Shown piece by piece: positions 50,939 to 59,135 of a DNA stretch of 64,000 nucleotides (the first letter of the stretch is position 1; every line of letters starts with the position of its first letter). The notes below the pieces were generated by a model. It searched no databases. It saw only the letters and a list, made by a program, of their open reading frames with translations, and was not told where the DNA came from. The position numbers and the translations under genes are program-made. The stretch is from Lachnospiraceae bacterium UBA3762 (lineage in GTDB: Bacteria > Bacillota > Clostridia > Lachnospirales > Lachnospiraceae), in assembly GCA_002371615.1 (NCBI GenBank), contig DFGA01000071.1, forward strand, positions 14,027-78,026. Direction: 5' to 3'.

Positions 50939-51013
50939 CGGGGTGTGGCTCAGTTTGGCTAGAGCGCTATCTTAGGGAGGTAGAGGCCGCAAGTTCGAAT
51001 CTTGTCACTCCGA
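50939..51013 (+). tRNA. tRNA-Pro (anticodon AGG)
   Basis: A 75-nt cloverleaf folds cleanly: acceptor CGGGGTG/CACTCCG (one G-U), D stem GCTC/GAGC, anticodon stem CTATC/GGTAG with loop TTAGGGA (anticodon AGG), T arm GCAAG-TTCGAAT-CTTGT and discriminator A. CCA is not encoded. The last 22 nt recur at 56021-56042, marking this gene as an integration site. Confidence 0.95.
50992..51013 (+). repeat. Left attachment site (attL) within tRNA-Pro
   Basis: This is the 22-nt 3' end of the tRNA, from the T loop through the discriminator, identical to 56021-56042. Tyrosine integrases commonly target tRNA 3' ends and duplicate them on insertion. Confidence 0.75.
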
Positions 51014-51023
51014 CGTTGTGTTT

Positions 51024-51053
51024 ACGGGAGTTTCGGGAAACCGAAGCTCCCGT
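51024..51053 (+). terminator. Hairpin directly after tRNA-Pro
   Basis: A 13-bp stem (51024-51036 with 51041-51053, one G-U) is capped by a GAAA tetraloop. No U-run follows, so it may be a processing or attachment-site arm rather than a terminator. Confidence 0.5.
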
Positions 51054-51342
51054 TACTATGTCCCTATTCTAACTCTATTCTAACTTTTCGCTTTTATTTC
51101 ATTCTTAATCCCTGTTAGAACATGTATTCATTGCAAGCTAATTTTTAACTACTATTTCTCCTCCCATATTTTTCGTACAGGCAATAGATTGGCCATGTTT
51201 TCGGAAATATCATTTTTTGCTTCTTTAGTGTTGATATAGAAACTCCGAGCCTCACTGTTAAAGAACGATTCATCTATGCAAAGATTTATACAAAAAATAG
51301 CAATTTTTGATAATAGATTTTAGGCCTGAAAAAGGGCGATTT

Positions 51343-51375
51343 GCGTTCGTAACATATTACGAACGCTTTTTAGGT
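51343..51375 (+). terminator. Rho-independent terminator in the gene-free start of the island
   Basis: A perfect 10-bp stem (51343-51352 with 51357-51366) is followed by TTTT. The 51054-51634 stretch has no supportable gene. Confidence 0.7.
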
Positions 51376-51461
51376 GTTTTTTTGACTCTTTTTGGGGCTG
51401 TTTTTTGATCTCGTTTCTTATTGTTATAAACAAGATTTTGGAATTTTAAACAGGGGATAGA

Positions 51462-51500
51462 GTGATATCAGAGCTGCCGTTTTACGGCAGCTCTTTTTGT
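51462..51500 (+). terminator. Terminator-like element upstream of the ABC cassette
   Basis: AGAGCTGCCGT (51470-51480) pairs perfectly with ACGGCAGCTCT (51484-51494), followed by TTTT. The sequence from 51462 is echoed, degraded, at 54932-54960 after the cassette. Confidence 0.75.
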
Positions 51501-51634
51501 TCACAGAAAAAACACGGAATTATGAAATTTGCGTCACAAATTGGGACTAACTTTCAGTACAGGCGTTGCGGAGGAGGTGCTTGACCAATATCGCAAACGA
51601 TCCTTACATTTTTTTTAAGGAGGCGTGACAGATC

Positions 51635-52894
51635 ATGGGAAGGACAGCAGGATTTGTGACAGGAAAGAAAAAGAGGTTTGCTTGCGGACTGTTGGCGGCC
51701 GGAGTGCTGGCGGCGATTACGGTGCTTATGCCGGCTGCGGTTTTTGCGGACGAAGCAGATACGAACAGCCAGACAGAGGCGGTAAGTCAGGCAGGTGGGG
51801 TGGTCTTTAGCACAGACTACCCCGGGGTTACGGTAAAGCCAGGCGGAGCCTCAACATTTCCGCTCTATATAACAAATACCGGTTCGAAGGAGACCACGGT
51901 TGCGCTTGAAGCGGAAGATCTCCCGGAGGGCTGGGAGGGAGCATTCAAGAACACCTCAAATGAAGTGTCCATGGTTCATGTAGGTGCTCATCAGAAAAAA
52001 GAGGATTCCCCGTCGCTTTCCTATTCGCTGACCGTTCCGGAGGATGCGAAGGAGGATACCTACACGATCACCTTGAACGCGAAGGGCGGCAGCGTGAACG
52101 AGGAATTAAAGCTTTCCGTCAAGGTTGATGCGGAAGAGAAAAAGCTCGGTGTTGATACCTTCACCACGGATTACGCTCAGCAGGAGGGTTCGGCCGGAAC
52201 AAAATTCAGTTATACCGCGAAGCTTACCAACAACAGCGGAGAGAATCAGACCTATTCAATGTCTGTTCAGGGAGCGCCGGAGGGCTGGAACGTAACCTTT
52301 ACTCCTTCGGATGCCGGCAGCGCAACATCTTCAGTTCCGGTAGAAGCCGGCGCAACTTCTTCGATCGCTGTGGCAGTCACACCCGCGCAGAATGTAATGG
52401 CAGGTGAGTATCCTCTCACGCTCATGGTGGACTGTGCAGGAGAGACACTCAAGCTCCCGGTTACCGTTAAGATCACCGGTACCTACGGCCTTACGGCGAC
52501 TACGCCCAATGGCAATCTTTCCACCAGTACCTATGCGGGTGAGTCGAAGGATGTGGTTCTTTCCATACAGAATACGGGCAATATCGACCTCAGCAATATA
52601 AGCCTTAAGGCACAGGCTTCCACCGACTGGAAGGTCACATTTGACGAGGACACCATCAGTGATATTCCCGCCGGACAGAGCAAAGAAGTGACCGCCCATA
52701 TTACTCCTGCGAAGGATGCGATCCTCGGGGACTACGCGGTTCTTGTCACTGCGTCAAATGAAGTGGTCAAATCCGAATGCGACTTGAGAGTTGCCGTACA
52801 GAATCATACGGGCTGGGGAATTGTGGCGGTTGTGATCATCGCGGCCCTGGTTGCCGGATTGGTTTACATAATTCGAAAGTTTGGAAGAAGATAA
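51635..52894 (+). CDS. Secreted, C-terminally anchored NEW3-domain protein
   Basis: The 419-residue protein has a signal peptide (cleavage near VFADEA, residue 39), then three repeats of NEW3-type beta-sandwich (alpha-galactosidase-associated, COG1470-like): about 50-170 (VTVKPGGASTFPLYITNTG), 175-285 and 290-385, and a C-terminal helix (GWGIVAVVIIAALVAGLVYIIRK) with a basic tail. It is likely displayed outside, tethered by that helix. GGAGGCG precedes the start. The ABC ATPase and permease genes follow at once, suggesting a three-component system. Confidence 0.88.
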   Translation: MGRTAGFVTGKKKRFACGLLAAGVLAAITVLMPAAVFADEADTNSQTEAVSQAGGVVFSTDYPGVTVKPGGASTFPLYITNTGSKETTVALEAEDLPEGWEGAFKNTSNEVSMVHVGAHQKKEDSPSLSYSLTVPEDAKEDTYTITLNAKGGSVNEELKLSVKVDAEEKKLGVDTFTTDYAQQEGSAGTKFSYTAKLTNNSGENQTYSMSVQGAPEGWNVTFTPSDAGSATSSVPVEAGATSSIAVAVTPAQNVMAGEYPLTLMVDCAGETLKLPVTVKITGTYGLTATTPNGNLSTSTYAGESKDVVLSIQNTGNIDLSNISLKAQASTDWKVTFDEDTISDIPAGQSKEVTAHITPAKDAILGDYAVLVTASNEVVKSECDLRVAVQNHTGWGIVAVVIIAALVAGLVYIIRKFGRR

Positions 52895-52909
52895 ACAGTG
52901 AGGCAGGCT

Positions 52910-53917
52910 ATGACAGATACACCGATTATCCGCATCATGGATCTGACAAAGGCTTATGGCTCGAAAACAGCCGTGGATCATCTTAATCTGGAGATCAGAC
53001 GGGGAGAGATTTTCGGCCTGCTCGGACCGAACGGTGCGGGAAAAACAACAACAATATTAATGCTCCTGGGCTTGACCGAACCTACTCATGGAATGGCATT
53101 GATCGACGGGCATGACTGCACAAGGCAGTCCATGCTGGTAAAGCGGATCACCGGATATATGCCGGACAACATCGGGTTTTACAGCGATATGACAGGACGT
53201 GAGAACCTTCGTTTCATGGCGAGGCTTAACGGTATTCCGGAGCATGAGATCAACCCGCTGATCGACGGTTTGCTGGAAAAGGTGGGAATGACCCACGCTG
53301 CGGATCAGAAGACGGAGACCTATTCAAAGGGTATGCGCCAGCGTCTCGGGATCGCGGACGTCCTTATTAAGGATCCGGAGGTCATCATAATGGATGAACC
53401 CACAACGGGCCTTGATCCGGAAGGTATGCGGGAGTTTTTAAGCCTTATAAAGCAGCTGAGCGTTGAGGATAAGAAGACGATCCTGGTATCCAGCCATCAG
53501 CTCTACCAGATCCAGCAGATCTGTGACAGGGTCGGTATTTTCGTGGACGGAAACCTGATCGCCTGCGGAGGTATCGATGAGCTCGGAAGCCAGATCGAGA
53601 CGGAAGGGCACTACACTCTGGAGATTGAGACCGAGCCCTGCGACAGCAGATTTCTGGGATTTATTGAGGGACTTAAGGGAATGACCGGGATAACAAAGAA
53701 CGGCAATACCTTTGTAATCAATTCCTCGGAGGATCTTCGGGAGGAAATCACAAAGTACCTTATAACGAATGAATATAAGCTCTTGCATCTGCATCAGAAG
53801 GGCGGGGATCTCGATGAGATCTACCGTGTCTATTTTGAAGAAGCTGAAAAAGAAGGAGATGACAGTGATGGTAAAGACGGCAGCAGGAAACGCCTTTTCG
53901 GCCGCAGAGGGGCATAA
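52910..53917 (+). CDS. ABC transporter ATP-binding protein (exporter type)
   Basis: A 335-residue single-domain ATPase: Walker A GPNGAGKTT (about 40), Q-loop region MPDNIGFYSDMTG, signature YSKGMRQRLG, Walker B VIIMDEPTTGLDP and H-loop SSHQ, with about 100 extra residues at the C-terminus, like drug or bacteriocin-type ABC-2 exporters. ATG 52910 is taken with GAGGCAGG upstream; GTG 52898 would add four residues. The last 50 bp overlap the permease gene. Confidence 0.92.
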   Translation: MTDTPIIRIMDLTKAYGSKTAVDHLNLEIRRGEIFGLLGPNGAGKTTTILMLLGLTEPTHGMALIDGHDCTRQSMLVKRITGYMPDNIGFYSDMTGRENLRFMARLNGIPEHEINPLIDGLLEKVGMTHAADQKTETYSKGMRQRLGIADVLIKDPEVIIMDEPTTGLDPEGMREFLSLIKQLSVEDKKTILVSSHQLYQIQQICDRVGIFVDGNLIACGGIDELGSQIETEGHYTLEIETEPCDSRFLGFIEGLKGMTGITKNGNTFVINSSEDLREEITKYLITNEYKLLHLHQKGGDLDEIYRVYFEEAEKEGDDSDGKDGSRKRLFGRRGA

Positions 53918-54902
53918 CAATAAGAGTATCCGTTATCACAGCCTTACGGCTCTCTACCAGAAGGAAATGGCAGATCACGTAACGGGAAAAAGGTTCATCA
54001 TTATCCTGATCCTGGTGATCGCTATGACGATCGCAAGCGTTTACGGCGCGGTTACGGGCATAGGCAGCGCGCTTAAAGACGCGGCAGCGGATCCGAAGGC
54101 TTCGTTTGATGCAAGCTTCATGTTCTTAAAGCTGTTTTCCACAGGCGGAAGTTCAATACCCTCGTATATGTCGCTGATCGCCCTGATCGGGCCGTTCATC
54201 GGGCTTATCCTGGGCTTTGACTCGATCAACGCGGAAAAAAATAGCGGCACCTTAAACCGCCTTGTGTCACAGCCCATCTACAGAGATTCCATCATTATCG
54301 GCAAGTTCCTGGCCTCAAGTACGCTTATCACTGTCATGATCTTCAGCACAGGAATCGCGGTAGGCTGCGCAGGCTTTCTCTGCTCCGGGATAAGACCCAC
54401 GGGTGAGGAGCTTGTGAGGCTCCTGATCTATTTGATCTTTACTGACATTTACGTCTGTTTCTGGCTGGCAATGGCCATGCTGTTTTCGGTCTTTACCAGA
54501 CACGCAACGACCTCGGCTCTTTCTTCGATCGCCTTGTGGCTCTTTTTCGCGATTTTCATGAGCCTTTTAGCCGGAATTATGGCGAATGCGGCCTATCCTG
54601 TCAATACAGAGTATGAGCAGGCGGTCAACGGCCTTAAAAACTATGACCTTAATCTTAACTTAAACCGTCTTTCTCCGTATTATCTTTATTCCGAGGCCGG
54701 TTCCGTGCTTATGAACCCCGCGACCAGGGCGATCAACGCCGTGTCCTACGCCCAGCTGGTAGGGGCACTGCGCGGTTACCTGCCGCTGGGTCAGAGCCTG
54801 CTGCTGATCTGGCCTCATCTGGTAGGACTGCTGGCGCTTACCTTTGCTGCGTTTACGATATCGTATGTGGGCTTTATGCGCCAGGAGATAAGAGGGAACT
54901 GA
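53868..54902 (+). CDS. ABC-2 type transporter permease
   Basis: The 344-residue protein has a first helix at about 37-58, an extracytoplasmic region of about 70 residues and five further helices, with the ABC-2 motif GFDSINAEKNSGTLNRLVSQPIYRDSIIIGKF linking ATPase coupling. ATG 53868 lies nine bases after AAGGAG; ATG 53859 abuts that site and the longest frame begins far inside the ATPase gene. The partner ATPase overlaps. The transported substrate is unknown. Confidence 0.9.
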   Translation: MVKTAAGNAFSAAEGHNNKSIRYHSLTALYQKEMADHVTGKRFIIILILVIAMTIASVYGAVTGIGSALKDAAADPKASFDASFMFLKLFSTGGSSIPSYMSLIALIGPFIGLILGFDSINAEKNSGTLNRLVSQPIYRDSIIIGKFLASSTLITVMIFSTGIAVGCAGFLCSGIRPTGEELVRLLIYLIFTDIYVCFWLAMAMLFSVFTRHATTSALSSIALWLFFAIFMSLLAGIMANAAYPVNTEYEQAVNGLKNYDLNLNLNRLSPYYLYSEAGSVLMNPATRAINAVSYAQLVGALRGYLPLGQSLLLIWPHLVGLLALTFAAFTISYVGFMRQEIRGN

Positions 54903-55203
54903 GTTCCCCTTGCTTCGGCTTATGCTGGTCGTGATATCAGGGCTGTCGTTTTATGGCGCTAACCCATGCAATCCCATCTGCTTCGCTTATAATAAAAATG
55001 AATAGCGTATATAAAATGTGATAAAATGATAAAGAAACGGAGGTGATCGATACGATGGCAACCGTAACAGTTTATGAAGATACAGTATGAGAGGTAAGTC
55101 TTTTACTAAGCCTCACTGATTGAGGGTTTACACCGCTTATTATGTATTGATTATTATAGTTTTACCATTATAGATATGGTAAAATATATACGGAGGATTT
55201 GTT
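54903..55203. other. Gene-poor spacer with a truncated 10-codon frame
   Basis: A degraded copy of the 51462 element lies at 54932-54960. CGGAGGTGATCG precedes ATG 55055, whose frame encodes MATVTVYEDTV and stops after 10-11 codons: a good ribosome binding site for a peptide too short to be a protein, so probably a gene remnant. TGGTAAAATATATACGGAGG leads into the next gene. Confidence 0.4.
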
Positions 55204-55749
55204 ATGATTTGCGTAGATATTGACGTTTTGGCTCCGTGTTTGCAGGATGCCCTGACAGGAGAAAATGTCGAAACAGAAGTCATCAGAATAAAACGTTCCA
55301 GCTTTTTGCAAAAATATAATAAAAAGAATGGTTGGTATACTTCCTGGGCAGATCTGGCAAAGAATAATGAGATCTACGCTTTGGTAATCAAGGGAACAGT
55401 AGATATTCAAGGACTACTTGCTATACGGAATGATACGGATATGCAGGCGGCGTTTGTTTCATGGATGGTTGCGGCTCCTCATAACAACTTACAAATAGTG
55501 GAGCAGAAGAAGTATTTAGGTGTGGGTGGCCATCTATTTGCAATAGCAGCCGCAAAATCCGAAGAATATGGATATAACTGTGAGATGACCGGATTTGCGG
55601 CTAACGAGACATTGGAAAAACATTATGTAGAAAACTTTGATGCAATCAGAATACATATGTTACATCCCTATCAGATTCTGATACCTGAAGAAGCCGGGAA
55701 GAGGATAAAGGAGATTTACACGTATGAATGGACAGATGATGAATTATAA
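55204..55749 (+). CDS. GNAT-like acetyltransferase
   Basis: The 181-residue protein resembles the GNAT fold: acetyl-CoA-binding-like KKYLGVGGHLFAIAAAKSEEYGY at about 100-122 and a GFAAN..LEKHYVENFDA segment near 125-145. The N-terminus is unusual for the family. GGAGGA precedes ATG 55204. It overlaps by 26 bp a small gene, a pair reminiscent of toxin-antitoxin or modification modules on islands; no such role is shown. Confidence 0.65.
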   Translation: MICVDIDVLAPCLQDALTGENVETEVIRIKRSSFLQKYNKKNGWYTSWADLAKNNEIYALVIKGTVDIQGLLAIRNDTDMQAAFVSWMVAAPHNNLQIVEQKKYLGVGGHLFAIAAAKSEEYGYNCEMTGFAANETLEKHYVENFDAIRIHMLHPYQILIPEEAGKRIKEIYTYEWTDDEL

Positions 55750-55924
55750 AAGATATTATGAATCGTTAAAGAATACTCCGGAACCTGAGGAAGTCTTGAA
55801 TCCTATTGCCATAGACTATAAAGGCCTTATAGCCTACGCCAAGACAAGGGGAGTTGAGCCTTGCGATTTATCTGATGAAGAAAAAAGCAGATTTATCGTT
55901 TCCAAAGAGGCTGCGGTAGTTTAA
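55724..55924 (+). CDS. Small hypothetical protein, 66 aa, paired with the acetyltransferase
   Basis: MNGQMMNYKRYYESLKNTPEPEEV, then LNPIAIDYKGLIAYAKTRGVEPCDLSDEEKSRFI; charged, no membrane segment. AAGGAG lies 11 bases before ATG 55724, inside the upstream gene. Tight overlap suggests they function together. Confidence 0.6.
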   Translation: MNGQMMNYKRYYESLKNTPEPEEVLNPIAIDYKGLIAYAKTRGVEPCDLSDEEKSRFIVSKEAAVV

Positions 55925-56020
55925 ATCTAGAATGATTGGTTACCTTTTTGGTTACCCTAACGCTGATTGAGGACCTGCGGAGCTCCTTTCTTACAGTATT
56001 CTCAGCGTTTCGGTGAACCC

Positions 56021-56042
56021 AGTTCGAATCTTGTCACTCCGA
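56021..56042 (+). repeat. Right attachment site (attR), tRNA-Pro 3' end duplicate
   Basis: Identical over 22 nt to the 3' end of tRNA-Pro at 50992-51013. The preceding sequence (55961-56020) does not fold as the rest of a tRNA, so this is a fragment, not a second gene. Confidence 0.75.
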
Positions 56043-56050
56043 TTGGGAAT

Positions 56051-56095
56051 AGAACCAGAATTCCTTGATTTTCAAAGGGTTTTGGTTCTTTTTTA
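56051..56095 (+). terminator. Rho-independent terminator, probably the ancestral tRNA-Pro terminator
   Basis: AGAACCAGAA (56051-56060) pairs with TTTTGGTTCT (56080-56089, one G-U) and runs into TTTTT. The 55925-56244 interval holds no gene otherwise. Confidence 0.75.
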
Positions 56096-56244
56096 TTTTG
56101 TGATTATTGAGTATCCAAGAGGAGGAAGTCTTAAGGCAGAGTTCTTCAAGTTCAGATTTTTATACTTTCTTTAGTTATGTATTTGTTTGTGATAGACTGT
56201 ATTTGTTCCTGTTTATTTGCAGATATTTTCGAGGAGGAATTCAT

Positions 56245-56589
56245 ATGCCATTCATTAATTCAAAAGTAAGTGTAAAAACAACGCCGGAGCAGAATACAGA
56301 GCTTAAGAAGCGTCTTGGGGAAGCTATTTCAATAATTCCCGGAAAGAGTGAATCCTGGCTGATGGTCAATCTTGAAGATGACCTTAAGATGTATTTTCGT
56401 GGTGATGACAGCGAACCGGTTGCATTTGTAGGTGTAAACGTATATGGAAAAGAAGATAAAGTGGCATTTGAGAAGATGACTGCGGAGCTTACAAAGATAT
56501 ACGGGGAAGTTCTTGGTATCAAGCCGGATCATATGTACATTAAGTATGCAGCATCACTTGACTGGGGATGGAACGGTGGGAATTTCTGA
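56245..56589 (+). CDS. MIF/tautomerase superfamily protein
   Basis: The 114-residue protein starts Met-Pro (PFINSKVSVKTTPEQNTELKKRLGEA), giving the catalytic N-terminal proline after Met removal, and ends with MYIKYAASLDWGWNGGNF, matching the macrophage migration inhibitory factor family of phenylpyruvate-type tautomerases. GAGGAGG precedes ATG 56245. The last nine codons and the following 190 bp are duplicated at 61113. Confidence 0.9.
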   Translation: MPFINSKVSVKTTPEQNTELKKRLGEAISIIPGKSESWLMVNLEDDLKMYFRGDDSEPVAFVGVNVYGKEDKVAFEKMTAELTKIYGEVLGIKPDHMYIKYAASLDWGWNGGNF

Positions 56590-56753
56590 TTTAATAAAAA
56601 GCCAAAATCATCTTGAGGGGTTACGAAAGAGAGCATATGTGACGATATATATATCAAAGATAAGAAAGTAAGCCAAAAACACTTTTTCATTTTGTAAACC
56701 TCCCAAACAATTAAGCATCGGGCGCTACACAGGGTTAGCGCCCGGTTCTTATT
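56560..56753 (+). repeat. Duplicated segment, copy 1 (tautomerase tail and downstream)
   Basis: It corresponds to 61113-61307 with high identity. Both copies end in a GGCGCT/AGCGCC-type hairpin followed by GGTTCTTATT. It forms the start of a longer duplicated block. Confidence 0.85.
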
Positions 56754-56782
56754 ATGAAATGGAGGGGAAGCGATAATAATTG

Positions 56783-57466
56783 ATGAAACCGAGGAAATAT
56801 TGCATGAAAGCGTTCGATAAGGAAAACTCTGACAGAGGGTTTTCAATTGTAGAGTTGATAATTGTAATAGCCATCATGGCCGTGCTTGTCGGCCTTCTCA
56901 CTCCGACCTTTGTAAAGTACGTTGATAAGGCAAGAAAGTCAAAAGATATATACACAGCCGGTCAGATAGCAAGAGCCGTGAACATTGCATTTGTGGAACA
57001 TCCGGAGGCTTATGATGCATATAAGAAATGGGGAGTATCCGGAGGTGGGCTAAATGTAAGGGTCTCTGCAAAGGTAAAAGGTGTTACTTCGACATATAAC
57101 GTAGATCTGGTCTGTTCAAGCGGTACACAGTCTACTAACAGGGTATCCAACTGCTTTAACGGAGGTGTAGCGGCCTTCCACGGAGGAAGCCCCAACGGAA
57201 GCGCCGGTTTTTACGGAGTTATAAACAGAGAGCTGGGCCTTAGCACCACTGAGATGAATTCAGCTATCACACCAAAGTTTTCGAAAAAGAAAGAGGGCAG
57301 CGTCTCACTTCCCGGTGGATTCGGGTATGAAGATATAGATCGGTACAGGATCTGCAAGCGAAAAGATAACGGCCAGATGGAGATATGGGCAGCCCAGCCG
57401 GATCCATGGGGAGGATATCCCCTGTACAGGTTATGGCCGGAGCCCGATGACTTTTATCGGGAATGA
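56783..57466 (+). CDS. Type IV pilin-like protein with prepilin N-terminus
   Basis: Residues about 20-40 read RGFSIVELIIVIAIMAVLVGLL, the prepilin peptidase site (G/F with Glu at +5) and the hydrophobic pilin helix. A 180-residue globular region ends in PDPWGGYPLYRLWPEPDDF. Two Cys in the middle (CSSG...CFNGG) may form a disulfide. No pilus assembly genes are in the window. ATG 56783 is 12 bases after GGAGGGGAAG; TTG 56780 is also in frame. Confidence 0.85.
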   Translation: MKPRKYCMKAFDKENSDRGFSIVELIIVIAIMAVLVGLLTPTFVKYVDKARKSKDIYTAGQIARAVNIAFVEHPEAYDAYKKWGVSGGGLNVRVSAKVKGVTSTYNVDLVCSSGTQSTNRVSNCFNGGVAAFHGGSPNGSAGFYGVINRELGLSTTEMNSAITPKFSKKKEGSVSLPGGFGYEDIDRYRICKRKDNGQMEIWAAQPDPWGGYPLYRLWPEPDDFYRE

Positions 57467-57549
57467 TTCCGCCATTGTATTTCACAAAATAAGCCACATT
57501 TTTGATGTTTTGTCCCCACAAAAGACGAAATCTATGCTAATATACTCAT

Positions 57550-57729
57550 ATGAACGAGCGCGATATAAGAGCTGTCGAGAATATGGCCAGGACCGGAATG
57601 AGCTTTGATGAATTACGGAAAGCTTTTAAAGAGTTCTCCATTGAAGAGATCGAAAAGATCTATATGCGGATCCGGCGTGAAAGAAATGAAAGCTCACAAA
57701 GTACGCCGTCAAAAATAAACTGTTCATGA
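57550..57729 (+). CDS. Small helical protein, 59 aa (copy 1)
   Basis: MNERDIRAVENMARTGMSF, DELRKAFKEFSIEEIEKIYMRI; a helix-rich small protein with a paralogue at 61355 (54 aa). No Shine-Dalgarno is visible before the ATG, and an AT-rich -10-like TAATAT/TATACT lies just upstream, so translation may be from a leaderless mRNA. A strong hairpin (57734-57777) follows the stop. Confidence 0.6.
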   Translation: MNERDIRAVENMARTGMSFDELRKAFKEFSIEEIEKIYMRIRRERNESSQSTPSKINCS

Positions 57730-57733
57730 ACTA

Positions 57734-57777
57734 AAATACATAAGGACTCGGTCACATGATCGGGTCTTTATGTATTT
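57734..57777 (+). terminator. Long hairpin terminator
   Basis: AAATACATAA (57734-57743) pairs perfectly with TTATGTATTT (57768-57777) around an inner GGACTCG/CGGGTCT stem. Confidence 0.75.
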
Positions 57778-57790
57778 ACAGGAGGAGATC

Positions 57791-58255
57791 GTGTCAAGAT
57801 TAAAGGATATTAGGAAATACGTAAATAAGAGTCTTTCGAACATGGATGATAAGGATGATATGCTAACAGCGGCAGGTCATCTGTATGGAGTATCAACAGC
57901 TGCACAGCTAATTGCAAAGAAGAGAGGAATGAATCCGGAGCTTGCCGGTATGGCAGGGCTTCTTCATGACCTTTTTGCATATGAGAGCGGCTCTTATGAT
58001 GATCATGCCCACAAGGGAGCCAATCTTGCAAGAGATATCCTTGAAAAGCTTGGTGTCACATCATCTGAAGAAACGGATATCATATGTTCTGCGATATACC
58101 ATCATGATGACAAAGGTGCTGTGGACTCTCCAATGGATGAAGTATTAAAGGATGCAGATGTCATTGACCACTCTTTCAAAGACGTCACTAAACCGGTAAA
58201 AGAAAAAGAACAGAAAAGATATGATGCTCTTTGTAAAGAGCTTGGGATAGGATGA
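57791..58255 (+). CDS. HD-domain phosphohydrolase-like protein (intact copy)
   Basis: The 154-residue protein has an HD pattern: H33 in AAGHLYGVSTAAQLIAKK, LLHDLFAYESGSYDDHAHKGANLARDIL, then AIYHHDDKG and KDADVIDHSF. Such proteins hydrolyse nucleotides or phosphoesters; substrate unknown. Start is GTG 57791 with GGAGGAG just upstream. A paralogue at 62829 is broken by a deletion. Confidence 0.85.
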   Translation: MSRLKDIRKYVNKSLSNMDDKDDMLTAAGHLYGVSTAAQLIAKKRGMNPELAGMAGLLHDLFAYESGSYDDHAHKGANLARDILEKLGVTSSEETDIICSAIYHHDDKGAVDSPMDEVLKDADVIDHSFKDVTKPVKEKEQKRYDALCKELGIG

Positions 58256-58267
58256 GGAGGATAGCAA

Positions 58268-58441
58268 GTGGAAACCTGGTATTATGAGGTAGTAAGCATA
58301 GACGGAGACTACGCAAATCTTAAGAGAACAGATATTGAATCGGATGATATAAAACTGGTTGCAAGAGCGCTGCTGCCGCCGGAAATTACGGAGGGAAGCC
58401 GGTTAAAATATGAGATGATGACATATTCCTTGGAGAGTTGA
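58268..58441 (+). CDS. Small DUF3006-like protein, 57 aa (copy 1)
   Basis: A GTG start follows GAGGAGGATAGCAA. The peptide METWYYEVVSIDGDYANLKR, RALLPPEITEGSRLKYEMM resembles the DUF3006 pattern (a D-x-x-GDYAxL strand and LPxxxxEGxxL). It overlaps nothing and sits 7 bp before thpR. A paralogue lies at 63184. Confidence 0.65.
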   Translation: METWYYEVVSIDGDYANLKRTDIESDDIKLVARALLPPEITEGSRLKYEMMTYSLES

Positions 58442-58448
58442 GAACAAA

Positions 58449-58943
58449 ATGAGACTATTTGTGGCTATAGAGCTGTCTGACGAGATGCGTAAGGCAGCGG
58501 TGCAGATTTTACATGATCTTAAGAAGGCTGGCGTGACCGGCAGTTATGCTCCGGTGCAAAACCTCCATCTGACATTGTGCTTTGTCGGTGAAGTGCCTAA
58601 CAGTAAACCTATAGAAGAGGCTTTATCTACGGTAAGGTTCAAGCCGTTTAGGCTCGGATTTACACAGCTTGGGCATTTCGGAGATCTTCTGTATATAGGG
58701 ACCCGCGGAGGGCAGGGCATAAGTAATCTTGCCGGAGATATTAGAAAAGCATTCGATGCCGCCGGAATATCCTATGACAACAAGAAGTTTACCCCACATA
58801 TAACTCTTATCAGAAAATCATCCGGCAAAACCGGCAACGTCGGGATCCCGGATGCAAGTATGATGGTAAAGAAAGTGTCCCTGATGCGGTCGGATACCGT
58901 TAAAGGGAGAGTAGTTTATAAAGAAATATTCAGTATTTCCTGA
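58449..58943 (+). CDS. thpR: RNA 2',3'-cyclic phosphodiesterase (2H family)
   Basis: The 164-residue protein has the two HxTx motifs, NLHLTLCFVGE near residue 38 and FTPHITLIRKS near 116, and the MRLFVAIELSDEM start typical of ThpR/LigT. It opens 2',3'-cyclic phosphates. The downstream duplicated block lacks this gene, so it was gained in copy 1 or lost from copy 2. Confidence 0.92.
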   Translation: MRLFVAIELSDEMRKAAVQILHDLKKAGVTGSYAPVQNLHLTLCFVGEVPNSKPIEEALSTVRFKPFRLGFTQLGHFGDLLYIGTRGGQGISNLAGDIRKAFDAAGISYDNKKFTPHITLIRKSSGKTGNVGIPDASMMVKKVSLMRSDTVKGRVVYKEIFSIS

Positions 58944-58954
58944 CGGGAGAGGAC

Positions 58955-59131
58955 ATGACACAGATACAGCATTTATACGAAACAGTAAAAACCCTTCGGT
59001 CTGAAAACGGATGTCCGTGGGACAGGCAGCAGACACATATGAGCTTAGAGCCCGAATGCATAGAAGAAGCAGCAGAAGTCATCAGCGGGATAAATATCCT
59101 CGATAAGACCGGCGATGCATTTTACAGGTAA
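58955..59131 (+). pseudogene. Truncated mazG (5' end only)
   Basis: The 58-codon frame is the N-terminus of MazG (LRSENGCPWDRQQTHMSLEPECIEEAAEVISGIN) and breaks at 59118, after which the sequence belongs to the YitT gene. The intact paralogue is at 63369-63839. Missing are the EELGDLLLQV metal-binding helix and the rest. Confidence 0.85.
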
Positions 59132-59135
59132 AACT

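Larger units (their letters stand above)
51014..56042. mobile_element. Putative genomic island integrated at tRNA-Pro, no integrase seen
   Basis: The 5-kb segment is bounded by perfect 22-bp direct repeats of the tRNA 3' end. It holds a three-gene secreted-protein/ABC cassette and an acetyltransferase/small-protein pair. A strong terminator (56051-56095) follows the right repeat, as would be expected of the original tRNA 3' flank. No integrase, excisionase or mobilisation gene is visible, so it is either a remnant or is moved in trans. Confidence 0.65.

Noticed and set aside
54931..54949. Match of CGTGATATCAGGGCTGTCG to the start of the small gene at 61365
   Set aside because: Only 19 bp match and the reading frame is not preserved beyond it; chance or shared hairpin sequence cannot be excluded.
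55961..56042. Second tRNA gene
   Set aside because: Only the T loop and acceptor 3' strand match; the D and anticodon arms cannot be folded.
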